From Locusta migratoria (lineage: Eukaryota > Arthropoda > Insecta > Orthoptera > Acrididae), in assembly GCA_026315105.1 (NCBI GenBank), contig CM048744.1, forward strand, positions 971,702,221 to 971,766,220: a DNA stretch of 64,000 nucleotides, written 5' to 3'. Positions 1-10,048 of this stretch are shown piece after piece. How positions within the stretch are numbered: position 1 is the stretch's first letter; each line of letters begins with the position of its first letter. The notes under the pieces were generated by a model. That model had not been told where the DNA came from, searched no databases, and worked only from the letters and a program-made list of their open reading frames with translations. The translations under genes were made by a program, and so were the position numbers.

Positions 1-64
1 GAAGGCCGAGTTTTATATTTAACATTTAAGAAATGTTGTGTTGTCCTTAGCATATGTTACTGTA

Positions 65-1639
65 CAGGGTGTCCAGAAAAGGACTCCCTGATTTGAAAAT
101 TAAGTATTTCGAAAACAAAGATCGGTAGAGGAATGCAGTAAACGGTATGTTTATTGTGAAAGCTGTAATAAATTTATACAGCAGTTTGAAATAATAATTA
201 CAAAAGCGGCTAACAGATGGCGCCATATGTAATGCCTAATATAAATAGAGAGATCCAAAGGCCGGAGCGATCAGTTCCACCATTGAAACGTGAAAGGAGG
301 TTAACGTACCGAAGGAAGAAATTAAAACCGTGTACTCCATTGAACAACGCGTTTTTCTGGTGCTAGAGTACCACAGGTTAGAAGAGAGTCCTACGGCAAC
401 AAGTTTTCGAGCACGATTTAATGTTCCAGAAGGACCCGATGCAAAAACCATTCGCACGCTCTTCGCAAAATTTCAACGAACAGGCAGCGTAACTGGTTAT
501 CTAGTGGGGCATGTTGCCCGCAAGCAAACCGCAGTTACGCCTGAAAATATTGCCACAGTTTCTGGAATTATTCAGCGAAATCCAATGTCATCCGTCCGTA
601 GAATAGCGTTTGAGACTACTTTGAAGCGTTCCAGCACGCAGAAAATACTGAGAAAGAGCCTACACATGTTTCCATTCAAAATTCAAACGCACCAGGCCAT
701 ACCCGTAACGATCTGTGCAATAAAGGGTTGCCTTTGCTAATCAGATGCTCACACTGATTGATAGTGAAGGATTTGATTTTGGCTGCATCTGGTTTACAGA
801 TGAAGCACACTTCCACCTGAATGCATACGTGAATAAGCAGAACTGGCGATTTTGGGGTTCCGAAAAGCCATATTGGTGTGAGGCGAAACCCCCTTATTCT
901 CCTAAAGTTACTGTGTGGGTTGCAGTATGCAGCAGAGGCATTATTGGCCCTTGTTTCATTCGAGAAACGGTCACTGGTGCACGTTACGTTGCAATTTGGA
1001 ACAATTTGTCGCCACACAGCAAGCGTTAGAGGATCGACCAGGTACTGAATGGTTTATGCAAGATGGAGCCCGACCACTTCGGACTGAACAAGTGTTTCGC
1101 TTTCTTGAGGTATACTTCGGGAATCGAGTCATTGCTTTGGAAAATCCCAAATTTACTGGTGCAGGCATGGATTGGCCTCCATACTGGCCGGATTTGACTC
1201 CCTGTGACTTTTTTTTGTGGGGCACAGTGAAAGACATGGTCTACCCGAAGCATCCCGTCACGCTGGACGAGCTTGAATCGGCGATCTCTGTGGCATGTGA
1301 ATCCATTTCGGTCGAGACACTGCGAAATGTGATGGCGAATATCATGCTTCGTTTGCGCCACCTCTGTAGTGCCAATGGCGAACATTTTGAAAAGATTGTG
1401 ATGTGATTGTTTGCAAAGAGTGTATTCATCCGATTATTTCACTTGTGGTATGTGTGCTGATATGAGCTGTACAGCGTACAGCACCACCTGTTAGCAGCTT
1501 TTGTAACTATTATTTCAAACTGCTGTATAAACTTCTTACAGCTTTCGCAATAAACATACCATTTACTGCATTCCTCTATTGATCTTTGTTTTCGAGATAT
1601 TTAATTTTGAAATCAGGGAGCCCTTTTCTGGACACCCTG
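65..1639 (+). mobile_element. Tc1/mariner-superfamily DNA transposon, degenerate
   Basis: The ends are near-identical inverted repeats of about 160 bp (65-223 against 1480-1639), starting CAGGGTGTCC. Each side is flanked by a TA dinucleotide (63-64 and 1640-1641), the target duplication typical of the superfamily. A broken transposase lies between the ends. Both ends are intact, so the copy could be mobilised in trans if a compatible transposase existed; that is inference. It lies just upstream of a LINE scrap. Confidence 0.9.
330..1406 (+). pseudogene. Tc1/mariner-superfamily transposase, frameshifted
   Basis: The coding sequence is spread over three overlapping open stretches (330-740, 745-1029, 915-1406), so at least two frameshifts separate the N-terminal helix-turn-helix part from the catalytic core. 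Visible catalytic motifs are FTDEAHF (first Asp), MQDGARP (second Asp) and YWPDLTPCDFFLWG (third acidic residue, Asp). I count 42 residues between the second and third Asp, longer than the classic mariner DD34D and close to the DD41D-type (rosa-like) insect group. The enzyme would cut and rejoin the element's ends at TA sites. It is inactive as written. The subfamily assignment is tentative. Confidence 0.85.
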
Positions 1640-1640
1640 T

Positions 1641-2320
1641 AAGTAGTTTGTAAGACTTATATGTTTTGCGTACCTTTATTCTAGCACAAAGTTCCAAGCG
1701 ACTAGAAAGAAAGCCAGTTGACTTCCATATATAAGAAAGGAAAAAGAAAGGTTCCACATAATTACTGTCCAATATCTTTAACAGCAATCTGCTGTAGAAA
1801 TCTTGAACATATTCTCAGTTCTAATCCAGTACGTTTCCTTGAGACGGAAAGGCTTCTGTCCACGCATCAGGAAGGCTTTAGGATACATAGATCGTGGGAA
1901 ACCCCGCTTGCCCATTTCTTTCATGACATCTTGCATACTATGGATGAACGGCAAGAGACATTCGTTATTGCTCCATTTTCGAAACGCGTTCGACACGGTG
2001 TCACACTGCAGACTACTAACGTACGGGCATTCTCACATGACATCTTCCGAGCGATCGATGAAGGGCAACAGGCGGATTGTGTTTTTCTCGACTTCAAAAA
2101 GGCGTTCGACGCGGTGCCACACTACGGTGCTTATGGAATAAGTTCACAGATTTGTGACTGGCTGGAAGACTTCCTAAGTAATAGAACGCAGTACGTTGTT
2201 CTCGACTGCGAGTGTTCATCAGAGAGGAGTGTATCGTCACGCGTGCCCCAGAGGAGTGTGATAGGACCGCTACTATTTTCTATCTACATAAATGATCTGA
2301 TGGACAGAGTAAGCTTCTAA
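1641..2320 (+). pseudogene. Non-LTR retrotransposon RT fragment (CR1/Jockey-like) with internal duplication
   Basis: Open reading from about 1718 to 2320 shows reverse-transcriptase blocks: a YCPISLT box, FLDFKKAFDAVPH (palm motif A), DWLEDFLSNRTQ and a corrupted VPQ(R)SVIGPLLFSIYINDL (motif B). The catalytic YADD/FADD block is missing because the fragment ends before it. A 114-bp segment containing motif A is present twice in tandem (about 1922 and 2036), the first copy out of frame. The 5' part (about 1670-1850) is recognisably related to 22010-22205. Both look like dead pieces of one LINE family. Confidence 0.8.
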
Positions 2321-3049
2321 GGGAAAAGTAATTTGATAAAACGATGTGGCATAATCTTATATACCGTCAACTGTTTTTACGACTAGAAAATCGGAAAAGT
2401 TGATTTTCTCCCTCTTTTTCGTCTCGGCTCGGCTCGGTGCGCAGTGTGAACGCACCCTTAGCAGATCTGTTGTAGTGTCTCAAACACTACATGCTCACCT
2501 TGAATGGACAAGATGTCCAAATTAATTATTTTTTATATGCTGTAGGACGTTTCTTGTGGACTATTACTGTCCTAAGTTATGTTTTACAGGATAATTTTTG
2601 AAAATAAACCTCCCCTTTACCATAAGAGGTTCCAAAGAGACATTTTATTTATTTAATAAAACTTTGGTGAACCTCAGAATAATTAAATCATAATGGAATT
2701 GTCATTCAGTTGTTCTAGTTGTTGATTAGTTCTGACTGAGCTAACATGTTAAAAAAGTTGCAAGACATCTGAATGTGCCGTGGTGTAAACCAGATGCTGG
2801 ACTAAAATATTCTGTAGTTATGGGTCAAATAAAACCCTGATGTATTTATAAGAAATGCACTGTGAAGAGTTCTCCTTTCAGTAGTTGCAATTTATCTTCT
2901 GGCGTAACTACTTCTCAACATAACTTCTTTACTTGAGACGAAGTGTAACGACCTTGACTACTATTGGAAGAGTGAATAATAGAGGCACTGCTTAACCAGG
3001 ACCTAAACTAAAAATTTAACCGGACTAGACAATAAGAGATTTTTTTATA
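2321..3049. other. No recognised gene
   Basis: AT-rich sequence with no long ORF and no repeat shared with the rest of the window that I could see. A short GC-rich run near 2424-2450 (repeated CTCGG) is the only compositional feature. Confidence 0.4.
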
Positions 3050-3051
3050 TA

Positions 3052-3849
3052 CAGGGTGTCCCAGCTATCTTGTCCATCCAAAATATCTCTGGAACAATAA
3101 AAGCTATTGGAAAACGACTTTCACTGGTATCAATGTACGGCTGGGGCCCATGAATGTACATATTTGGGAACATTCTAAAACGAAAGCAAATATTTTTTTA
3201 ACACAAACTTATATTTTTTTAATGGACACCCTATATTTTTTCAGCAATCCATAGCATGACAAATCACATAAACAATGGCGTTGATTCCATCGCAATATTC
3301 CAATCACATCCCGAGATATTGCGACGCGAAGCTGACGCTTGAAAAGCCCGAAATAAGCTGCTAGTGCAAGTCCTGAGGCTCAGGCGTGAACCCCATGCTG
3401 CCCATAATCGCGTTGTGATTGACATGCGTAATCGCACTTCCATACTTACCAAGAGGTCCGAAACGATTACATATGTCAATCACATCGGGATTACGGGTAG
3501 CATGGTGTTCACGCCTGAGCCTCAGGACGTGCGCTAGCAGCGTATTTCGGGTTTTGCAAGCGTCAAATTCTCGTCGCAATATCTCGGGATGTAATTGGAA
3601 TATTGCGATGCAATCAACGCCATTGTTTATGTGATTTGTCATGCTATGGATTGCTGAAGAAAAAATATAGGGTGTCCATTAAAAAAACATAAGTTTGTGT
3701 TAAAAACACATTTGTTTTCGTTTTAGTATGTTTCCAAATATGTACATGCATGGGCCCCAGTCGTACATTGATATCGGTGAAAGTAGTTTTCCAATAGCTG
3801 TTATTGTTCCAGAGATATTTTGGGTGGACAAGATAGCTGGGACACCCTG
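3052..3849. mobile_element. Fold-back (long inverted repeat) element with mariner-like ends
   Basis: The whole 798 bp folds on itself. The left arm (3052 to about 3440) is the reverse complement of the right arm (about 3460 to 3849), with a short loop near 3440-3460. The ends read CAGGGTGTCCC and GGGACACCCTG and are flanked by TA (3050-3051, 3850-3851). Inside each arm a second terminus-like motif (GGACACCCTAT at 3224-3236, mirrored near 3667-3678) suggests that each arm's outer ~185 bp is itself a MITE. The open reading frames on both strands here mirror one another and are not genes. Confidence 0.85.
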
Positions 3850-4094
3850 TATATGTGGTGTTGCAAGATTTAAGAAGGACTACACAGTCAAATCATACAA
3901 TAATACCCCCGCAAAAACCAAGAAACATTAGATGGTCTGGTAAGCAGCAGACCCGGATTCCAGTCCAGCAGAAATTTTCATATTCCTATGTTGTATGACT
4001 GCAACACTTCCCACCAGCTGAGACCAACACACCATAATTAGAATCTATATTTGGAACAGCTACCAACCTCTGACAATAAAGTTCGACTAACAGT

Positions 4095-4700
4095 CCTGTA
4101 ACATTAACATAGATGATATATGAATTATAGTGACCTTACTGTCCTTCGAAATACTCAACTCCCATAACTATTCAACGCTGAGATTTGCGATACATATCTT
4201 CATTTGGGATGGTGTCCAAAAGACTCGTCACGTTCGTTGAAAGTCAGGAATATCGTCAAATCTTTTTCCTTTCAAAGCGAATTTGAATCGACGTAATAGG
4301 AATAAGTCTGGTTGATTGAGATCCGGCGAGTAAGATGGATGTTCAAGTAGCAAGTTCCCCACACACAGCCAATATCATCAAACAGGTCCTGGGAAAAAAG
4401 GGGGTGGTGCAGTATGAACATCCACAATAATCACCGGCTCTCAATCCCCCAGACTTCTTCCTATTCCCTCCACTCAAACTCGCTTTGAAAGGAAAGAGAT
4501 TTTACGATATTTGGGACAGCCAATGAAACGTGACTACACTTTTGCACATCGCCCCAAAGGAAGACTTGGTGTAAAGTTTCCAGGTCATGTAACGCAGAGC
4601 TCAGCGATACACAGTTATGAGAGGTGACTATTTGGGACATTAAGGTAACTGTAGTTTATGGATCATCTACGTTACTAATTTTCATTCTTTGGGTCCCGCA
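4095..4700. mobile_element. Inverted pair of mariner 3' ends (fold-back)
   Basis: The - strand of about 4190-4345 and the + strand of about 4410-4560 both encode a mariner C-terminal signature. On the - strand it is SYSPDLNQPDLFLL and on the + strand a damaged SPALNPPDFFLF, each followed by KGKRF-D/Y-DI. Their 3' flanks also match in inverted orientation (about 4100-4190 against 4580-4690). This is a tail-out palindrome of a transposase 3' end. Stops interrupt both arms and no function remains. Confidence 0.7.
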
Positions 4701-4784
4701 GTGTAAAATATGACTTGTAATGACATGATTATTATAATGATACACCAACAACACTGCTTTATACTCGCTGATATTATTTATAAA

Positions 4785-4824
4785 TCACAATGAGCTCATT
4801 TAGACTTTTAGCCATTATCAGGTG
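4785..4824 (-). ncRNA. Degenerate hammerhead-ribozyme-like motif, left Penelope tail
   Basis: On the - strand the order is CAC, a CTGATAA core (consensus CTGANGA), a GGCT/AGTC stem with AAA loop, a TAAA where GAAA is expected, a palindromic TGAGCTCA, then a GTG able to pair with CAC. The arrangement fits a minimal type-I hammerhead as described for Penelope-like elements. Substitutions in both core boxes predict it is inactive. Confidence 0.55.
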
Positions 4825-5639
4825 CTCTGTAAATACATTTATAATGGTCTGAAAATACATATATGTATTGTAACTATAGATAGGAGTTGTTTACAATTTT
4901 TTAGTTCTTACCTTACATGGAATATCGTATGTGCTACTGCTGCCTTTATTTTTCACTTAGATATAGATTGGTGCCTCGTTTGTGTCCATGCTGTCTTTAT
5001 TTTTTACACCTGGATGTCAATTGGAGCCTGTTAGCTTCTTACATTATTTCGATCTTGACAGCTTGGTAGACAGTGTATTTGCGATATTCCATGTTTACAT
5101 TGTTACTATTGAAGTGTTTTGTGGAGAAATCTGTTGTAATTTCTTTGTTTTATTAGGTTTGGCTTTAATTAGGTCTTTTACAAGAATTTTCGATAAATTT
5201 TGTTGATGTTTTATGCTTTGTTATTAGTACATTTTTTTCGTAATTATTTTGTTATATTTCGTTAGTGGTATCATCTTCATTGTGTTATATATCAGTAGTA
5301 CACTGTTTATTTTGTATCTATGGATATACGTTATTTACTATCTCTGCTTGAATTTATCCATTTTCTAATTTTATGATATCAATAAAGTTTTCTATATACT
5401 TTTTGTGTTAAACGTCAATTTTCTCATTCAGTAAATTTTGAGGGCTACTGTATGTGTGTAAAAAATTTCTATTTCTTCTAGAACGGTCATGACTTATCCT
5501 TTATGCGTAATATGGAAGACTTTTAGTGCTTAGTTTATGGGTTTCATGTCGTATTTTTCTGTTTTAAGATGTTGAAGGAATGTAGATAGGTGGTTTTCAC
5601 TGTCTCTGGTGTGTTCTTTAAATCTAATGTTCAAATTTC

Positions 5640-5720
5640 TGCCGGTTTGTCCTATGTAGAATTTATGGCAAGTGTTACACGAAATTTTGTAAATGCCAGA
5701 GTGGTTGTATATGGGAATTT
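5640..5720 (-). pseudogene. GIY-YIG endonuclease core of the left Penelope copy
   Basis: The - strand reads SGIYKISCNTCHKFYIGQT followed by GRNLNIRFKEH. This has the GIY and YIG motifs at normal spacing, two Cys in between (CNTC, as in Penelope-type GIY-YIG domains) and the conserved Arg and His. It lies downstream of in-frame stops and is not translated with the RT. Confidence 0.82.
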
Positions 5721-5994
5721 TTGAGTTGTCATTGTGGATTTTGTGTTTAAGGTTTTGTCTATTTTGATATGCAAAGGTGATGTTGGTTCTATTGATTAAT
5801 TTATTAATGTCGTTTGAAATATTTCCTAGATAAGATGTGGTTATAGATGTTTTTCTTCATGTTGCTGTGTGTATGTTTACTATTATTTCTTTATGAATAT
5901 TAAATCTGTTTGGTTGTGTTTTCTTGTAGTATAGTTGTGTTATAATTTTTGGATCATAATCGTTTTGTTGAGCTACGTATTCTAGGATTTTTAT

Positions 5995-6504
5995 TTATTT
6001 CTGAACTGCATTGTCTTCTAGAGGTAGATTTGTCAATCTGTTGAGCTTTGTGTGGAAGAATGCAAGTTTGTGGGCTTTAGGATGGAATGAATGTGCATTG
6101 ATGATACAGTCTGTTGTGCTAGGATTTCTGTAAATTTCAAAGTGGTGTTTGTTATTGATGTTTTTAATAGTTCGGTCAAGAAAGTTGATGGATTTATTAT
6201 GTTCACGTTCTATGGTGAATTTCATTTTAAGGTGTAACTGATTTAGTGCTTTGTGTATATTATCTATGTCTGAGGGATTACCTTCTATAAGCATTAGAGT
6301 GTCATCTACGTATCTGCAGTAGTATATGATTTTTTCATTTGTTGAGTTTTTCGTTTTGAAGAATTTTTCTTTCAAGTTGTTAAGGAATATGTCTGCTATG
6401 GTTCCAGCTATGGTACATCTCATAGCGACTCCATCTTTTTGTGTGTATATTTTATTGTCAAATTCGAAATAATTTTGGTGTAAGACAAGTTTTATGAGTT
6501 GCAA
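5995..6504 (-). pseudogene. Penelope-like reverse transcriptase, palm region (left copy)
   Basis: A 169-residue open stretch with the RT palm: DGVAMRCTIAGTIADIFLNN (motif B) and YCRYVDDTL (motif C, catalytic YVDD, codons 6301-6312), followed by NFLDRTI. It ends in a TAA that falls inside the expected protein, because the downstream sequence keeps reading as Penelope-type connector and endonuclease. It differs from the right copy at very few residues (for example Asn versus Asp in the EGNPSD/EGDPSD stretch). Like telomerase, Penelope RTs use a primed DNA end, which is family knowledge. Confidence 0.88.
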
Positions 6505-6735
6505 AATTTCTAATGTGTTTTGTATCGGAATTTTTCTGTATTTTAGTAAATTTTGTTCTATGATGTCTATTGTTTCCTAGATTGGGAGGTTGGTGTATAA
6601 ATTAGTAATGTCAAAAGATAGAAATGTTGCTTCTGGGGGCATTTTTATATTTTTGATATTTTTAGCCAGTGTTCTGGAATTCTTTATTGTTTATCTTTTG
6701 TTGTATGTGTAAAATTTGTTGAGGAGGTTGTTTCA

Positions 6736-7107
6736 TTATTTGCTTATGTGGTATGTAGGACTGTTGACATTGTCTACTGGACGTATTGGAATAGATTTCT
6801 TATGTATCTTAGGGTGTCCGTGGAGATTTTGTGTTCTGGGGTTCATTGTTATGCATGTTCTCTTTTCATATTCTGTGAGTATAGTATGACATGCTTTTAC
6901 CGGTTTCTTAGTTTGGGCTAAGAATTTGTTTATGGGATTGGTTTGGATTTGTGTGATATTATTACTATTAAAGAAGTCATTAACTTTCTGTGTGTATTCA
7001 TTTTTGTTTATGATTACTAAGCTATTGGCTTTGTCTGATTTGACTGCTATAGCATTGTTCCTCACTAATTTTTCATTAATTTTTAGTAATGTTTTATTGT
7101 CTGAATA
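6736..7107 (-). pseudogene. Penelope-like RT, N-terminal blocks (left copy)
   Basis: The stretch contains the family's early RT signatures: KSDKANSLVIINKNEY (usually KADKGN-VV in the family) and PKIHKKSIPIRPVDNVNSPTYHISK, matching the PKIHK-(G/S)-P-RP-(I/V) and SPTY blocks. An open frame continues to 7167, but the sequence before the TYSDNKT residues no longer matches the right copy, so the palindrome ends near 7107. A stop and frame breaks separate this piece from the palm region. Confidence 0.82.
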
Positions 7108-7681
7108 GGTGGTTCTTTTATGAAACCAGAAAGAGGCTAAAACCTCAAATAAAACACTATGGAGCAAAATTATAGATCCAACGAGAAATCAACAGTAAAT
7201 TATCTGTTAAGGAATACCTTCATCTAGATATGTCTGTGACTCATCTAAAATTAAGTAACAATACTACTCATATTATTCATATTAATGGATATTTGACATT
7301 AACTCAAATTCTGCAAATATCTATGTATATAATATTTGTACCCAAATTAGAGTCACACACAAGAAGAAAATATAACGATTCATAGAAAAACAATACCCAA
7401 CTGCCACAACCAACAACGTAATATCTTTTTTTCGGTTTCATAAAAGAACCCTCAATATGACCAAAATTACATTCAGCAATCAAAAATAAAAACTATTGGA
7501 TAAGTGATTAAAGTATAATAGCCAACCCATATTCCAGAAAAATGAACAATAACACCTAATAGCATCTGCAAAAGTAGCATTTGACCAAGAAAATTTACCC
7601 ATAAAAGAGCAAAATGAAATTAGTGTCAAAATGGCAAACAAAATAGAAAAAGAACACAAAATCAAGAAACACCACAACAAA
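7108..7681 (+). other. Spacer of the Penelope palindrome
   Basis: AT-rich. About 7584-7681 on the + strand reads as an extension of the right Penelope ORF (Lys/Asn/Glu-rich, ending HHNKYSDNKT) that the left arm lacks. The motif GGTTTCATAAAAGAACC occurs near 7434, and in inverted form at about 7110-7128 beside the left arm end. It may mark where the left copy lost its 5' part. Confidence 0.5.
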
Positions 7682-8271
7682 TATTCAGACAATAAAACAA
7701 TACACAATTAATGAGCAACAATGCTATAGCAATCAAATCAGACAAAGGCAACAGCTTAGTTATCATAAAGAAAAATGAATACACACAGAAAGTTAATGAC
7801 TTCTTTAATAGTAATAATATCACACAAATCCAAACCAATCCCACAAACAAATTCTTAGCCCAAACTAAGTAACCCGTAAAAGCATGTCATACTATACTCA
7901 CAGAATATGAAAAGAGAACATGCATAACAATGAACCCCAGAACACAAAATCTCCACGGACACCCTAAGATACATAAGAAATCTATTCCAATACGTCCAGT
8001 AGACAATGTCAACAGTCCTACATACCACATAAGTAAATAATGAAACAACCTCCTCAACAAATTTTACACATACAACAAAAGATACACAATAAAGAATTCC
8101 AGAACACTGGCTAAAAATATCAAAAATATAAAAATACCCCCAGAAGCAACATTTCTATCTTTTGACATTACTAATTTATACACCAACCTCCCAATCTAGG
8201 AAACAATAGACATCATAGAACAAAATTTACTAAAATACAGAAAAATTCCGATACAAAACACATTAGAAATT

Positions 8272-8781
8272 TTGCAACTCATAAAACTTGTCTTACACCA
8301 AAATTATTTCGAATTTGACAATAAAATATACACACAAAAAGATGGAGTCGCTATGAGATGTACCATAGCTGGAACCATAGCAGACATATTCCTTAACAAC
8401 TTGAAAGAAAAATTCTTCAAAACGAAAAACTCAACAAATGAAAAAATCATATACTACTGCAGATACGTAGATGACACTCTAATGCTTATAGAAGGTGATC
8501 CCTCAGACATAGATAATATACACAAAGCACTAAATCAGTTACACCTTAAAATGAAATTCACCATAGAACGTGAACATAATAAATCCATCAACTTTCTTGA
8601 CCGAACTATTAAAAACATCAATAACAAACACCACTTTGAAATTTACAGAAATCCTAGCACAACAGACTGTATCATCAATGCACATTCATTCCATCCTAAA
8701 GCCCACAAACTTGCATTCTTCCACACAAAGCTCAACAGATTGACAAATCTACCTCTAGAAGACAATGCAGTTCAGAAATAA
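8272..8781 (+). pseudogene. Penelope-like reverse transcriptase, palm region (right copy)
   Basis: A 169-residue open stretch nearly identical to the left copy. It includes DGVAMRCTIAGTIADIFLNN, the catalytic YVDD (8464-8475) and the NFLDRTI block. The start is simply the first Met of the stretch, not a real start. Upstream (about 7715-7870) the same strand encodes the family's SDKGNSLVIIKKNEY box, closed by a TAA near 7870. Downstream reading continues past the TAA at 8779-8781 into endonuclease. It is inactive as written. Confidence 0.88.
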
Positions 8782-9069
8782 ATAAAAATCCTAGAATACG
8801 TAGCTCAACAAAACGATTATGATCCAAAAATTATAACACAACTATACTACAAGAAAACACAACCAAACAGATTTAATATTCATAAAGAAATAATAGTAAA
8901 CATACACACAGCAACATGAAGAAAAACATCTATAACCACATCTTATCTAGGAAATATTTCAAACGACATTAATAAATTAATCAATAGAACCAACATCACC
9001 TTTGCATATCAAAATAGACAAAACCTTAAACACAAAATCCACAATGACAACTCAAAAATTCCCATATAC

Positions 9070-9160
9070 AACCACTCTGGCATTTACAAAATTTCGTGTA
9101 ACACTTGCCATAAATTCTACATAGGACAAACCGGCAGAAATTTGAACATTAGATTTAAAG
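9070..9160 (+). pseudogene. GIY-YIG endonuclease core of the right Penelope copy
   Basis: GIY (codons 9079-9087) and YIG (9118-9126) are separated by the CNTC pair, followed by QTGRN and RFKEH. This is the single-strand-nicking nuclease fused to the RT in most insect Penelope-like elements. Stops upstream (8779, about 8919) mean it is only a relic. Confidence 0.82.
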
Positions 9161-9951
9161 AACACACCAGAGACAGTGAAAACCACCTATCTACATTCCT
9201 TCAACATCTTAAAACAGAAAAATACGACATGAAACCCATAAACTAAGCACTAAAAGTCTTCCATATTACGCATAAAGGATAAGTCATGACCGTTCTAGAA
9301 GAAATAGAAATTTTTTACACACATACAGTAGCCCTCAAAATTTACTGAATGAGAAAATTGACGTTTAACACAAAAAGTATATAGAAAACTTTATTGATAT
9401 CATAAAATTAGAAAATGGATAAATTCAAGCAGAGATAGTAAATAACGTATATCCATAGATACAAAATAAACAGTGTACTACTGATATATAACACAATGAA
9501 GATGATACCACTAACGAAATATAACAAAATAATTACGAAAAAAATGTACTAATAACAAAGCATAAAACATCAACAAAATTTATCGAAAATTCTTGTAAAA
9601 GACCTAATTAAAGCCAAACCTAATAAAACAAAGAAATTACAACAGATTTCTCCACAAAACACTTCAATAGTAACAATGTAAACATGGAATATCGCAAATA
9701 CACTGTCTACCAAGCTGTCAAGATCGAAATAATGTAAGAAGCTAACAGGCTCCAATTGACATCCAGGTGTAAAAAATAAAGACAGCATGGACACAAACGA
9801 GGCACCAATCTATATCTAAGTGAAAAATAAAAACAGCAGTGACACATACCATATTCCATGTAAGCTAAGAACTAAGAAATTGTAAAGCACTTCAGTCTAT
9901 AGTTACAATACATATATGTATTTTCAGACCATTGCAAATGTATTTACAGAG

Positions 9952-9990
9952 CACCTGATGATTGCTAAAAGCCAAAATGAGCTTATGTTG
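9952..9990 (+). ncRNA. Hammerhead-ribozyme-like motif, right Penelope tail
   Basis: CAC is followed directly by an intact CTGATGA core (9955-9961). A short stem built from TTGCT/AGCC with an AAA loop comes next, then AAAA where GAAA is expected, then TGAGCTTA (palindromic in the left copy), then a U-rich cleavage position. Order and spacing match a minimal type-I hammerhead. One core substitution (G to A) predicts loss of activity in this copy. I assign it by motif order only; no folding was computed. Confidence 0.6.
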
Positions 9991-10048
9991 ATTTATAAAT
10001 AATAACAGCGAGTATAAAGCAGTGTTGTTGGTGTATCATTATAATAAT

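Larger units (their letters stand above)
4728..7107 (-). mobile_element. Penelope-like retroelement, left arm of a palindrome
   Basis: This is a degenerate Penelope-like element on the - strand. Reading 5' to 3' on that strand it holds the RT N-terminal blocks (6736-7167), the RT palm (5995-6504), a GIY-YIG endonuclease region around 5650-5700, an AT-rich 3' part and a hammerhead-like motif near 4785-4824. It is the mirror image of 7682-10048. From about 4728 to 6504 paired coordinates sum to a constant 14776, so there is no net indel over that stretch. Confidence 0.88.
7682..10048 (+). mobile_element. Penelope-like retroelement, right arm of a palindrome
   Basis: Mirror copy of 4728-7107, on the + strand. 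Order: RT N-terminal blocks (about 7700-8040), RT palm (8272-8781), connector, GIY-YIG (about 9075-9150), AT-rich 3' region, hammerhead-like core (9952-9990). It carries the same inactivating stop after the palm as the left arm. Near the inner end it lacks 13 bp relative to the left arm. Coding may begin further left, at about 7584. Confidence 0.88.

Noticed and set aside
3264..3642. Mirror-image ORFs of 70-90 residues on both strands near 3.3-3.6 kb
   Set aside because: They are the two arms of the fold-back element read in opposite directions, not genes.
4728..10048. Palindrome as a retroviral or LTR provirus
   Set aside because: The RT has Penelope-type blocks and a GIY-YIG nuclease; no LTRs, protease, integrase or envelope are present.
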